In this document: positions 25,380 to 32,996 of the stretch, one piece after another | How positions within the stretch are numbered: position 1 is the first letter of the stretch | Layout: every line of letters starts with the position of its first letter | From: Moraxellaceae bacterium AER2_44_116 | GTDB lineage: Bacteria > Pseudomonadota > Gammaproteobacteria > Pseudomonadales > Moraxellaceae | Direction: 5' to 3' | DNA length: 35,067 nt | Assembly: GCA_006546595.1 (NCBI GenBank) | Contig: VIAD01000014.1 | Span: forward strand, 1 to 35,067 | The notes under the pieces: model-generated | Database searches by the model: none | What the model was told of the DNA's origin: nothing | The model's input: the letters and a program-made list of their open reading frames with translations, nothing else | Program-made: the position numbers and the translations under genes

Positions 25380-26309
25380 ATGAAAAACTATTATCGCCTT
25401 ATGCTTGGCCGAAAAAGCATTCATGCGACTGAGTGTTTTAATGGCGACTTTATTGGTGCAGACTTTCAAATAGACCAAGACCTAAGTGCTGCCCTACCCG
25501 AACAATGGCAGCAATTTAACAAAGTCTTCATCCCTGTTTTTTTGGCCAAACATCCCGAAAAAAGTAAAATTGCTGGAGGCTTGGCCTGTGCTGCCTTATG
25601 GATGGTATCTAAGGGTATTTGTCAGGGCGATATTTTACTGTGTCCCGATGGTAATGGTACTTATCGGGTCGCAGAAGTAATTGGTGATTATTATTATGCC
25701 GCCAACCAAGTATTGCCGCATCGCCGCAAAGTAAAATGGTTATCTGTAAGCATCGCTCGTACGGCAATGAGTGAAGCTTTAAAAAACTCAACTGGCTCTA
25801 TTGGAACAGTCGGCACCATTACCAGCCATCACGTTGAAATAGAGAAATTTTTAAATATTGACGAACATGACTCGACCACTGTTGCCGTTGACCCCGTAGT
25901 AGAAGACCCGCTTGCCTTTGCATTAGAAAAACATTTAGAGGATTTTTTAGTCAAAAACTGGCATCAAACCGAGCTAAGCCAACAGTACAATATTTACGAA
26001 GAAGACGGCGAATTGGTCGGTCAACAGTACAGCATCAACGCAGGCACAATCGACATTTTAGCCATCAGCAAAGACAAAAAACGCTTATTAGTCGTAGAGC
26101 TTAAACGTGGCCGTGCCTCTGATATTGTCGTTGGGCAAATTCTGCGTTACATGGGTTGCATCAAAGAACAAATTGCGGAAACAGATCAACGTGTTGAAGG
26201 TGTCATTATTGCCCTAGAAGATGACCAAAAATTACGTTGGGCATTAAACGCCGTGCCGTCAGTTAGCTTTTATCGCTATGAACTTAGCTTTAAGTTATTA
26301 AAAGTATAA
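25380..26309 (+). CDS. PD-(D/E)XK nuclease, NucS-like C-terminus with possible PUA/EVE-like N-domain
   Basis: 309 residues with a near-perfect RBS (AGGAGGT). The C-terminal third is a NucS/DUF91-type PD-(D/E)XK domain: LEDFLVKNWHQTELSQQYN, GTIDILAI (Asp about 224), VVELKRGRASDIVVGQILRY (E-L-K about 240, then the Gln). The N-terminal 160 residues include GDILLCPDGNGTYRVAEVIG, LPHRRKVKWL and SEALKNSTGSIGTV. This pattern recalls the modified-base-reading PUA/EVE-like or McrB-type N-domains of type IV restriction proteins; that part is inference. It lies in the same cluster 20 bp after the GmrSD-like gene and 3 bp before hsdR. Confidence 0.82.
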   Translation: MKNYYRLMLGRKSIHATECFNGDFIGADFQIDQDLSAALPEQWQQFNKVFIPVFLAKHPEKSKIAGGLACAALWMVSKGICQGDILLCPDGNGTYRVAEVIGDYYYAANQVLPHRRKVKWLSVSIARTAMSEALKNSTGSIGTVGTITSHHVEIEKFLNIDEHDSTTVAVDPVVEDPLAFALEKHLEDFLVKNWHQTELSQQYNIYEEDGELVGQQYSINAGTIDILAISKDKKRLLVVELKRGRASDIVVGQILRYMGCIKEQIAETDQRVEGVIIALEDDQKLRWALNAVPSVSFYRYELSFKLLKV

Positions 26310-26312
26310 TGT

Positions 26313-29300
26313 ATGAACTCAATCGACCAAATCGAACGCATCACCCAACATCGTGTTGTTAAACTGCTCAGTCAACAACTGGGCTACGATTATTTAGGTG
26401 ACTGGCAAGACCGCGCTAATAATCGCAATATCGAAACACAATACCTAACCGCCTTTTTACAACAACAAGGCCAAAATCACGCGCTCATCAATAAAGCCAT
26501 TTATGAGTTTGAAAAAACAGCTAGCGACCAAACGCTAAACCTCGCCAATCGTAATAAAGCGGTGTATCAATTACTGCGCTACGGCGTAAAAGTTAAAGCC
26601 GATATTAGCGAAAACACGCAAACCGTATGGCTGATTGACTGGAAAAACCAAACCAATAATCATTTTGCCTTTGCCGAAGAAGTCACTGTTAAAGGTGCAA
26701 ACGCCAAAGCCAACAGTAAACGCCCCGACATTGTGCTGTATATCAACGGCATTGCCTTGGGTGTCATTGAACTCAAACGCTCAACGATCTCCGTCAGTGA
26801 AGGCATACGTCAAAATTTAGACAATCAAAAACCACAGTTTATTGAGCCATTTTTTAGCACGCAACAATTGGTCATGGCAGGTAACGACAGCCAAGGCATA
26901 CGCTATGGCACAACCCTCACTGCCGAAAAATACTACCTCACTTGGAAAGAACCGATTCTTGATAATGGTCTAAGCCTGTTAGATGCTCACCTCTGCCAAC
27001 TGTGCGAAAAAACGCGCTTTTTAGAATTGATTCATGACTTTGTGGTGTTTGATTCAGGCACTAAAAAACTGTGTCGGCCTAACCAATACTTTGGCATTAA
27101 AGCAGCACAGGAATATATTAAACAGCGTGAAGGCGGCATTATTTGGCACACCCAAGGCAGTGGCAAAAGTTTAACGATGGTTTGGCTGACCAAATGGATA
27201 CGCGAAAATATCCCCGATGCCCGTGTGTTACTGATTACCGACCGCACCGAACTCGATGAACAAATCGAAAAAGTGTTTATGGGCGTGGATGAGAAAATTT
27301 ATCGTACCACCAGCGGCGCGGATTTAATTGCTCAACTGAATGTCACTAGCGAATGGTTGTTGTGTTCGTTAATTCATAAATTTGGCAATAAAGAAGAAGG
27401 CGATATTCAGCAATATCTGGATGAGGTTAAAAAATCGCTACCGCTTAACTTTAAAGCCAAAGGCGATATGTATGTCTTTGTTGATGAATGTCACCGCACG
27501 CAATCAGGTGCATTACACGAAGCCATGAAAAGCATTTTGCCTCATGCGGTGTTTATTGGCTTTACAGGCACGCCCCTGCTCAAAGCGGACAAACAAAAAA
27601 GCATCGAGATTTTTGGCAGCTATATTCACACCTATAAATTTAATGATGCCGTTAAAGATGGTGTCGTGTTGGATTTACGCTACGAAGCACGCGATATTGA
27701 CCAATACCTCACCTCCCCCCAAAAAATAGATGAATGGTTTGAACTACAAACCAAAGACTTAACCGACATCGCCAAAGCACAACTTAAAGCCCGTTGGGGA
27801 ACACTTCAAAAAGTCCTTAGCTCCAAAGACCGCCTACAAATGATCGTCAACGACATCATCATGGATATGGCGAAAAAACCGCGCTTAATGGATGGCCGAG
27901 GCAATGCCATGCTGGTATCAAGCAGCATTTATCAAGCCTGTAAGTTTTATGAGCTATTCCAACAAACACCGTTACAAGGCAAATGTGCGATTGTCACCTC
28001 GTACAAACCCACCGCCACCGATATTAAAGGCGAAGAAACAGGTGAAGGCTTAACCGAAAAACTGCATCAGTACGATATTTATCAAAAAATGCTCAACGGC
28101 AAAGACGCCAGTAAATTTGAAATAGAAGTCAAAAAACAGTTTATTGATGAACCTGCACAAATGAAGCTGTTAATTGTCGTCGATAAACTATTAACGGGTT
28201 TTGATGCGCCCTCTGCGACCTATTTGTATATCGACAAACACATGCGCGACCACGGCTTGTTTCAGGCCATTTGTCGCGTCAATCGTTTGGATGGTGAAGA
28301 CAAAGAATACGGCTATATTATTGACTATAAAGACCTATTCAAAAGCCTAGAAAGCACAGTTAAAGATTACACCTCTGGCGCATTAGATGCCTACGATGCC
28401 GCTGATGTTGCAGGACTATTAAGTGACCGCTTAGAAAAAGCCAAAGAACAACTGGAAGAAGCCCGTGAAGGGATTAAAGCCTTATGTGAGCCTGTCGCCT
28501 TACCTCGTTCTATCAACGATTATTTACATTATTTTTGTGCGATAGAATCAGGTAATGTCGAGCAACTGAAAAACAATGCCCCTAAACGTTTAACGCTGTA
28601 TAAAATGACGGCGGCCTTGCTTCGCGCCTTTGCCAATCTCAGTGGTGAAATGGATAAAGCAGGCTATAGCGCAACTGATATTCACACCATCAAGCAGGAA
28701 GTTGACCATTACGACAACGTGCGTACCACCGTCAAACTGAACAGTGCCGACTATATCGACCTTAAAATGTATGAACCTGCGATGCGTCACTTAATTGATA
28801 CCTACATTCGGGCAGGTGAAAGTGAGAAAATCTCTGCCTTTGATGACGTGTCACTGGTGCAATTGATTGTGCAAAAAGGCAGTCAGGCTCTAGCCTCATT
28901 ACCCGATAACCTACGCAACAATCCTGAAGCCGTTGCCGAAACCATCGAGAATAACGTCCGCAAACTCATTATTGACGAGCAACCGATTAACCCTAAATAT
29001 TACGAACGGATGTCGGAACTATTAGACAAGTTAATCGAACAGCGCAAACTAGATGCCATTGAATATCAAGCCTATCTAGCAGAGATTATTGAACTCGCCA
29101 AACAAGTCGCGCAACCCAATGCAACAAGCTATCCTGAAAGCCTCAACAGTGCCGCTAAACGCGCTTTATACGACAACCTTGACCAGAATGAAGCCTTGGC
29201 TATGGCGATTCACAATACCGTGATGCTGACCAAAAAAGATGACTGGCGCAATAATGCAGGCAAAACTAAAGAAGTCAGACGTGCCATCAAAGACGTATTG

Positions 29301-29360
29301 CCCGACAAAACCTTATTGGATACTGTTTTTAGCTTAGTACAAAACCAACATGAATATTGA
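26313..29360 (+). CDS. hsdR: Type I restriction endonuclease/translocase HsdR
   Basis: 1015 residues. The N-terminal nuclease domain has RPDIVLYINGIALGVIELKR (about 138-158; Asp, Glu and Lys of PD-(D/E)XK). Superfamily 2 translocase motifs follow: Walker A in HTQGSGKSLTMVWL (about 280), VFVDECHRTQSG (about 390), GFTGTPLL (about 415), and motifs V/VI in LLTGFDAPSATYLY and GLFQAICRVNR. The C-terminal helical region would contact the methylase core. It separates from the NucS-like stop by 3 bp and has no strong RBS, so it probably relies on translational coupling. It is complete, so restriction should be functional. Confidence 0.95.
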   Translation: MNSIDQIERITQHRVVKLLSQQLGYDYLGDWQDRANNRNIETQYLTAFLQQQGQNHALINKAIYEFEKTASDQTLNLANRNKAVYQLLRYGVKVKADISENTQTVWLIDWKNQTNNHFAFAEEVTVKGANAKANSKRPDIVLYINGIALGVIELKRSTISVSEGIRQNLDNQKPQFIEPFFSTQQLVMAGNDSQGIRYGTTLTAEKYYLTWKEPILDNGLSLLDAHLCQLCEKTRFLELIHDFVVFDSGTKKLCRPNQYFGIKAAQEYIKQREGGIIWHTQGSGKSLTMVWLTKWIRENIPDARVLLITDRTELDEQIEKVFMGVDEKIYRTTSGADLIAQLNVTSEWLLCSLIHKFGNKEEGDIQQYLDEVKKSLPLNFKAKGDMYVFVDECHRTQSGALHEAMKSILPHAVFIGFTGTPLLKADKQKSIEIFGSYIHTYKFNDAVKDGVVLDLRYEARDIDQYLTSPQKIDEWFELQTKDLTDIAKAQLKARWGTLQKVLSSKDRLQMIVNDIIMDMAKKPRLMDGRGNAMLVSSSIYQACKFYELFQQTPLQGKCAIVTSYKPTATDIKGEETGEGLTEKLHQYDIYQKMLNGKDASKFEIEVKKQFIDEPAQMKLLIVVDKLLTGFDAPSATYLYIDKHMRDHGLFQAICRVNRLDGEDKEYGYIIDYKDLFKSLESTVKDYTSGALDAYDAADVAGLLSDRLEKAKEQLEEAREGIKALCEPVALPRSINDYLHYFCAIESGNVEQLKNNAPKRLTLYKMTAALLRAFANLSGEMDKAGYSATDIHTIKQEVDHYDNVRTTVKLNSADYIDLKMYEPAMRHLIDTYIRAGESEKISAFDDVSLVQLIVQKGSQALASLPDNLRNNPEAVAETIENNVRKLIIDEQPINPKYYERMSELLDKLIEQRKLDAIEYQAYLAEIIELAKQVAQPNATSYPESLNSAAKRALYDNLDQNEALAMAIHNTVMLTKKDDWRNNAGKTKEVRRAIKDVLPDKTLLDTVFSLVQNQHEY

Positions 29361-30069
29361 ACAACTAACCATTAGCGGCCTTGCCATTGATGTGGTGCGT
29401 AAAGACATCAAGAATTTGCACTTGGGCGTATATCCGCCGCATGGCCATGTTCGTGTTGCTGTGCCGCTGTATATTGATAACGAAGCCGTCCGCTTGGCAA
29501 TTGTGTCGCGCTTAGGCTGGATTAAACGCCAACAAGCCAAATTCGACAAACAACCACGCATCTCCGCCCGTGAATACATCACAGGGGAAAGTCATTTTGT
29601 CCAAGGCCGACGTTACTTACTGAATGTGATTTATCACACGTCAGCCCCTAAAGTGATTCTGCAACACACAACCCTTGATTTATATGTCCGAGACGGCAGT
29701 GATGCCGCTAAACGTCAGGCGGTGTTACAGGCATGGCACAGGCAACAACTCAAAACACAGATACCTGATTTAATTGCTAAGTGGCAACCACTCATGGGGG
29801 TCGAGGTAGCGGATTGGGGCGTAAAACAAATGAAGACACGCTGGGGAACGTGCAACATCCGTGACCGCCGTATTTGGTTAGCCTTAGAGTTAGCGCAAAA
29901 GCCGTCACACTGTTTGGAATATGTCGTCGTGCATGAAATGACGCATTTATTAGAACGTCATCATAACGACCGCTTCAAAGCGTATATGACTAAATTTCTA
30001 CCCAACTGGCAAAGCATCAAAAACGAATTAAACCAATTGCCGTTGATTACGCCTTTTATGGAGGAGTAA
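29350..30069 (+). CDS. YgjP/DUF45-type M48-like metallopeptidase
   Basis: 239 residues. The C-terminal half carries KTRWGTCNIRDRRIWLALEL and VVVHEMTHLLERHHNDRF, giving the zinc motif HEMTH (about 195-199) and the downstream His-His-Asn-Asp-Arg typical of YgjP. The start overlaps the end of hsdR by 11 bp. This small metallopeptidase is a frequent last gene of type I restriction operons. A role in HsdR turnover has been proposed for proteolytic control of such systems, but for this family that is inference. Confidence 0.9.
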   Translation: MNIEQLTISGLAIDVVRKDIKNLHLGVYPPHGHVRVAVPLYIDNEAVRLAIVSRLGWIKRQQAKFDKQPRISAREYITGESHFVQGRRYLLNVIYHTSAPKVILQHTTLDLYVRDGSDAAKRQAVLQAWHRQQLKTQIPDLIAKWQPLMGVEVADWGVKQMKTRWGTCNIRDRRIWLALELAQKPSHCLEYVVVHEMTHLLERHHNDRFKAYMTKFLPNWQSIKNELNQLPLITPFMEE

Positions 30070-30273
30070 GTGTTGGGCATCACCTATCACCTCCTGCCCC
30101 ATACTTATTTTTGACCAATTTCATCAAGGGTGTTGAAGTGGTAGCGAGTGACAATTCAATACACTTGACGGCGACCGCTGGTGATTTCAAACGTTAGGCT
30201 TTACTGCTAAAGAAGTGAACGCTTAGCTTAACAAATAGCTCATCTGTCCACAGATTAAACGGAAAGACATATA
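30070..30273. other. Intergenic gap with a weak attC-like segment
   Basis: No gene seen. At about 30140-30197 the sequence runs from GTGACAATTC through GACGGCGACCGC to CGTTAGGC, which resembles the right half of an integron attC site, but the left simple site is degenerate. Confidence 0.3.
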
Positions 30274-30783
30274 GTGAAACCTATATTTGTAAGAGTGGTA
30301 TTGACCTCTGTGCTTCTTGCATTATTGGGTGGTTGGTTAAGTTTGGCAAATGCAGGCAATATAAAAAACTTGCCGCCACTGAATACCGCAGCAAATGCCG
30401 AGAAAACGCCAAAGCAGATTGTGACCGAGTTTTTCGATTTGGCGTTTAGCGAACGTCATCCCACAGAAGCCGCCATGAAGTATATTTCTCCTGATAAATA
30501 TATCCAGCACAATCCCGATGGAAAAGATGGACGTGATACGTTTATAAAAGGCTTTGCTGCATATGTTGAGAAATCTAAGTATCAGGCAGTCATCAAGCGG
30601 GTGATAGCTGAGGGTGAAATAGTTGTCATTCATAGCCACGGCTTTAACGACCCAAGTGATTCAAAAGATCGTGGTGAAGCCTCCGTAGATATTTTCCGCG
30701 TGGATAATGGGAAAATCGTTGAGCATTGGGATGTCATTAAACCAGTACCCGAAAAGTCAAACAATTCAAACACTATGTTTTAA
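30274..30783 (+). CDS. Exported SnoaL-like (NTF2-fold) protein
   Basis: 169 residues from a GTG start with GGAAAG upstream. A signal peptide covers about residues 1-27 (LLALLGGWLSLANA). The mature part has the SnoaL/NTF2-like pattern: IVTEFFDLAFSERHPTEAAM, YISPDKYIQHNPDGKDGRD, a helix FIKGFAAYVEK, VVIHSHGFND and VDIFRVDNGKIVEHWDVI. This family includes polyketide cyclases and many uncharacterised stress proteins. The substrate is unknown. It may be periplasmic. It stands alone with gaps on both sides. Confidence 0.8.
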   Translation: MKPIFVRVVLTSVLLALLGGWLSLANAGNIKNLPPLNTAANAEKTPKQIVTEFFDLAFSERHPTEAAMKYISPDKYIQHNPDGKDGRDTFIKGFAAYVEKSKYQAVIKRVIAEGEIVVIHSHGFNDPSDSKDRGEASVDIFRVDNGKIVEHWDVIKPVPEKSNNSNTMF

Positions 30784-30889
30784 AAAGCCTTTTTTGGGTG
30801 TTGAGTGATGGTTGCTTACGACCACTGCTTTAGGTTTATCATTACCTTACCCGACATTCCACCCATCAATTAATACGTTAGATATTTTT

Positions 30890-31528
30890 ATGTATATACC
30901 GCCTCATTTTCAAGAACAACGCGAAGAAGTCCTTCTCGGGCTTATTGCTAAAAACCCTTTAAGTGCCATTGTTTGGCAGTCGCCAGATGGCACAGTTGCT
31001 GACCATATTCCTTTGTCTTTCAAAAAATCAGAATTAGGAAATGGTTACTTAATTGGTCATGTGGCAAGAAATAACCCATTATGGCAACATGCCGCAAATC
31101 AGGAAGTTCTCGTGATTTTTCAAGGTGCAAATGCCTACATTTCACCTAATTGGTACGCCACAAAACAAGAAACAGGCAAGGTAGTTCCAACATGGAACTA
31201 TGTGGCAGTTCATGTCTATGGGAAAATTCGAGCAATAGAAGATGCTAATTGGATATTTCAACAAATTTCTACGCTAACTTCATTGCATGAGCAATCACAA
31301 ACAAAACCGTGGAAAGTTACAGATGCTCCATCTGACTATATTGACCGTATGATTAGTGCTATTGTTGGCATAGAAATAGAAATCACAAACATAATTGGCA
31401 AGTCTAAGATGAGTCAGAATCAGGTTACTCATAATCAGCAAAGCGTTGGGACTGCTTTAAATAATCTAGGCTCTGAGATGGCGAAAAGTGTGGCTGATTT
31501 GGTGCTTGGTAAAAGTGAACATATCTAA
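30890..31528 (+). CDS. PaiB-family FMN-binding protein
   Basis: 212 residues from MYIPPHFQEQ, the normal PaiB start; the frame is open upstream but that part is not family-like. Motifs include NPLSAIVWQ, DHIPLSF, GHVARNNPLWQ, VIFQGANAYISPNWY and VPTWNYVAVHVYGKI, all typical of PaiB (Bacillus negative transcriptional regulator/FMN-binding family). The fold is a split-barrel flavin reductase-like domain. The actual substrate or regulated gene is unknown. The C-terminal SEMAKSVADLVLG extension is variable in the family. Confidence 0.87.
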   Translation: MYIPPHFQEQREEVLLGLIAKNPLSAIVWQSPDGTVADHIPLSFKKSELGNGYLIGHVARNNPLWQHAANQEVLVIFQGANAYISPNWYATKQETGKVVPTWNYVAVHVYGKIRAIEDANWIFQQISTLTSLHEQSQTKPWKVTDAPSDYIDRMISAIVGIEIEITNIIGKSKMSQNQVTHNQQSVGTALNNLGSEMAKSVADLVLGKSEHI

Positions 31529-31594
31529 CTTCTTTTTGTTGTAGGTACTTCCGCGTTAATCGGGCAGTTAAGTTTAAGATTTGGGGGTTTTACA

Positions 31595-31915
31595 ATGGAA
31601 CCTAGAGATAGCATAGAGCCAGCCTCTTGCAAAAATATGGAAGATATTCGTGCTGAAATTGATTACCTTGACCTTAAAATCATTTCACTATTAGGTAAAC
31701 GCTTTCAATACGTTCAAGCGGCATCAAAGTTTAAAACCTCTGAAACGTCAGTTCGAGCACCTGAGCGTTTTCAGGCAATGCTTCAACAGCGGCGAGTTTG
31801 GGCAGAAAAAGAAGGTTTAAGTCCAGATGCCATTGAAAAGCTCTACAGCGACTTAGTTAACCATTTTATTGCCGAAGAAATGAAAAAATGGAAACAAGAA
31901 AATGAAACTGCCTAG
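31595..31915 (+). CDS. Chorismate mutase/isochorismate-pyruvate lyase-like (AroQ/PchB family)
   Basis: 106 residues with a helical AroQ fold: MEDIRAEIDYLDLKIISLLG, KRFQYVQAASKFK, VRAPERFQAMLQQRRVWAE, DAIEKLYSDLVNHFIAEEMK. SVRAPERF and the late W-x2-E spacing resemble PchB, which makes salicylate from isochorismate and has weak mutase activity. No partner salicylate-synthesis genes are nearby, so the reaction in this host is open. RBS GGGGG lies about 6 bases before ATG. Confidence 0.82.
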   Translation: MEPRDSIEPASCKNMEDIRAEIDYLDLKIISLLGKRFQYVQAASKFKTSETSVRAPERFQAMLQQRRVWAEKEGLSPDAIEKLYSDLVNHFIAEEMKKWKQENETA

Positions 31916-32043
31916 CCTATGAACAAGCTAATTAAGGAGGAGAAAATTCTTTCAGGTTAGTCATCATGATCGCCCGCATGATCGCTTGTTTGGCGGCTAA
32001 TACGTGCAAAGGCAATAAACTAAGGCTAAAAAAACGTTTCAAA

Positions 32044-32367
32044 TCAACTCAAAAACCGCCCTACTTTCGTTTCTAAAAGCCTGATTAGTTCCGGCTGCAT
32101 GTAATCATAATCGTCAGGAATATCAAGGCACACCACACGTTTACTTTTTATATGGCTACCAAATTTTTTGGATAATTTATTTCGGTGCGTCTTTTCCATG
32201 ACAAAAATAATGGATCCCCACTCTATTTGCTCAACGGATAACGGCACAGTCGCATCTACGTTAATACCTGCCGAATCTGTTTCTACGCCTGACCACGTTG
32301 AAAACACATGCTCTGCCGTGGGACTTCTGAGCTTATTTTGACTGCATATAAATAATGCTTTTTTCAT
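32044..32367 (-). CDS. Low-molecular-weight protein tyrosine phosphatase-like protein, copy 2
   Basis: Nearly the same protein as the copy at 14827-15150, with the intact C-x5-R loop (CSQNKLRS). Differences are confined to the last residues (IRLLETKVGRFLS against ISLLESKVGRFLS) and the stop (TGA instead of TAG). No full DUF1016 gene lies upstream here, only its last few codons. It is co-directional with copy 1. Confidence 0.8.
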   Translation of the reverse strand: MKKALFICSQNKLRSPTAEHVFSTWSGVETDSAGINVDATVPLSVEQIEWGSIIFVMEKTHRNKLSKKFGSHIKSKRVVCLDIPDDYDYMQPELIRLLETKVGRFLS

Positions 32368-32529
32368 AAAACTTGTGAGCATCCTAAAGATAAAAGTCTA
32401 TCGTGTATTTATTGGGGGTGTATAAAATCACAACTTGGCACTTCAGATATGATTAACCCATATTGCGTTTTATCCGAAATTTACTCCGAATCTTGCTCCG
32501 AACTTTCATCATTAATAATCAGCTCTTGA
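32047..32529. repeat. Long direct repeat, copy 2
   Basis: Matches 14832-15312, with 352 identical bases in the middle. At its right end the minus frame reads QELIINDESSEQDSE-stop, a diverged DUF1016 tail, and it breaks off into the resolvase fossil. Confidence 0.93.
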
Positions 32530-32535
32530 GTCAGT

Positions 32536-32667
32536 GTCAATATGTGCACCTTAGCCTGTCAGCACTTTGAAACTGAATTCGCGCTTATTGATATCGTGAA
32601 CCGTGTTGACCAAGTTTTTTAGATTTCGTCCCAATCGATCCAGTTTCTACACCACCAGCAGTTACAG
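32536..32667 (-). pseudogene. Fossil serine resolvase/invertase fragment
   Basis: The minus frame reads VV-stop-KLDRLGRNLKNLVNTVH, DINKREFSFKVLTG-stop-GAHID. This is the conserved KLDRLGR region of Tn3-type resolvases, with TAG where Trp is usual and TAA where Gln is usual. Only this part survives. Confidence 0.75.
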
Positions 32668-32996
32668 CAATCAAGTCTTGCAGATTATCAAGTGACTTCG
32701 GTCTATCGCGACCCATCTGCTAAGGAAAAAGCCAATTGTGTGATTTTGACTACAGGATCATCGCGGTTGGTGCCACTTGCTCTGTGCCCATGGCGGTCAT
32801 CCAGTAATAGGCCAGCCATGTGAGCGTCAGCGTACAGACCTGCCATGACGGCCATCCTACGCTAGCCGTAGAGATAAAAACCGTCTACGAAATTGCTTCG
32901 GGGGTTGCCGGAGCATCCGTACTAATCGCTTTGAAACTGGCTACGCCGATCTGGAGCTTCGTCAAGGTGACTGAAGTTGCATACAGGACTAACATC
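32668..32996. other. Gap before the adhesin gene, higher GC
   Basis: No confident gene. The adhesin frame stays open about 60 codons upstream of its ATG (back to a TAG near 32805), with a GTG at about 32820. The extension resembles no signal peptide. GC is visibly higher than in the restriction block. Confidence 0.4.

Noticed and set aside
30812..30889. Longer PaiB-like start at 30812
   Set aside because: MYIPPHF is the conserved family start. The upstream codons look non-coding.
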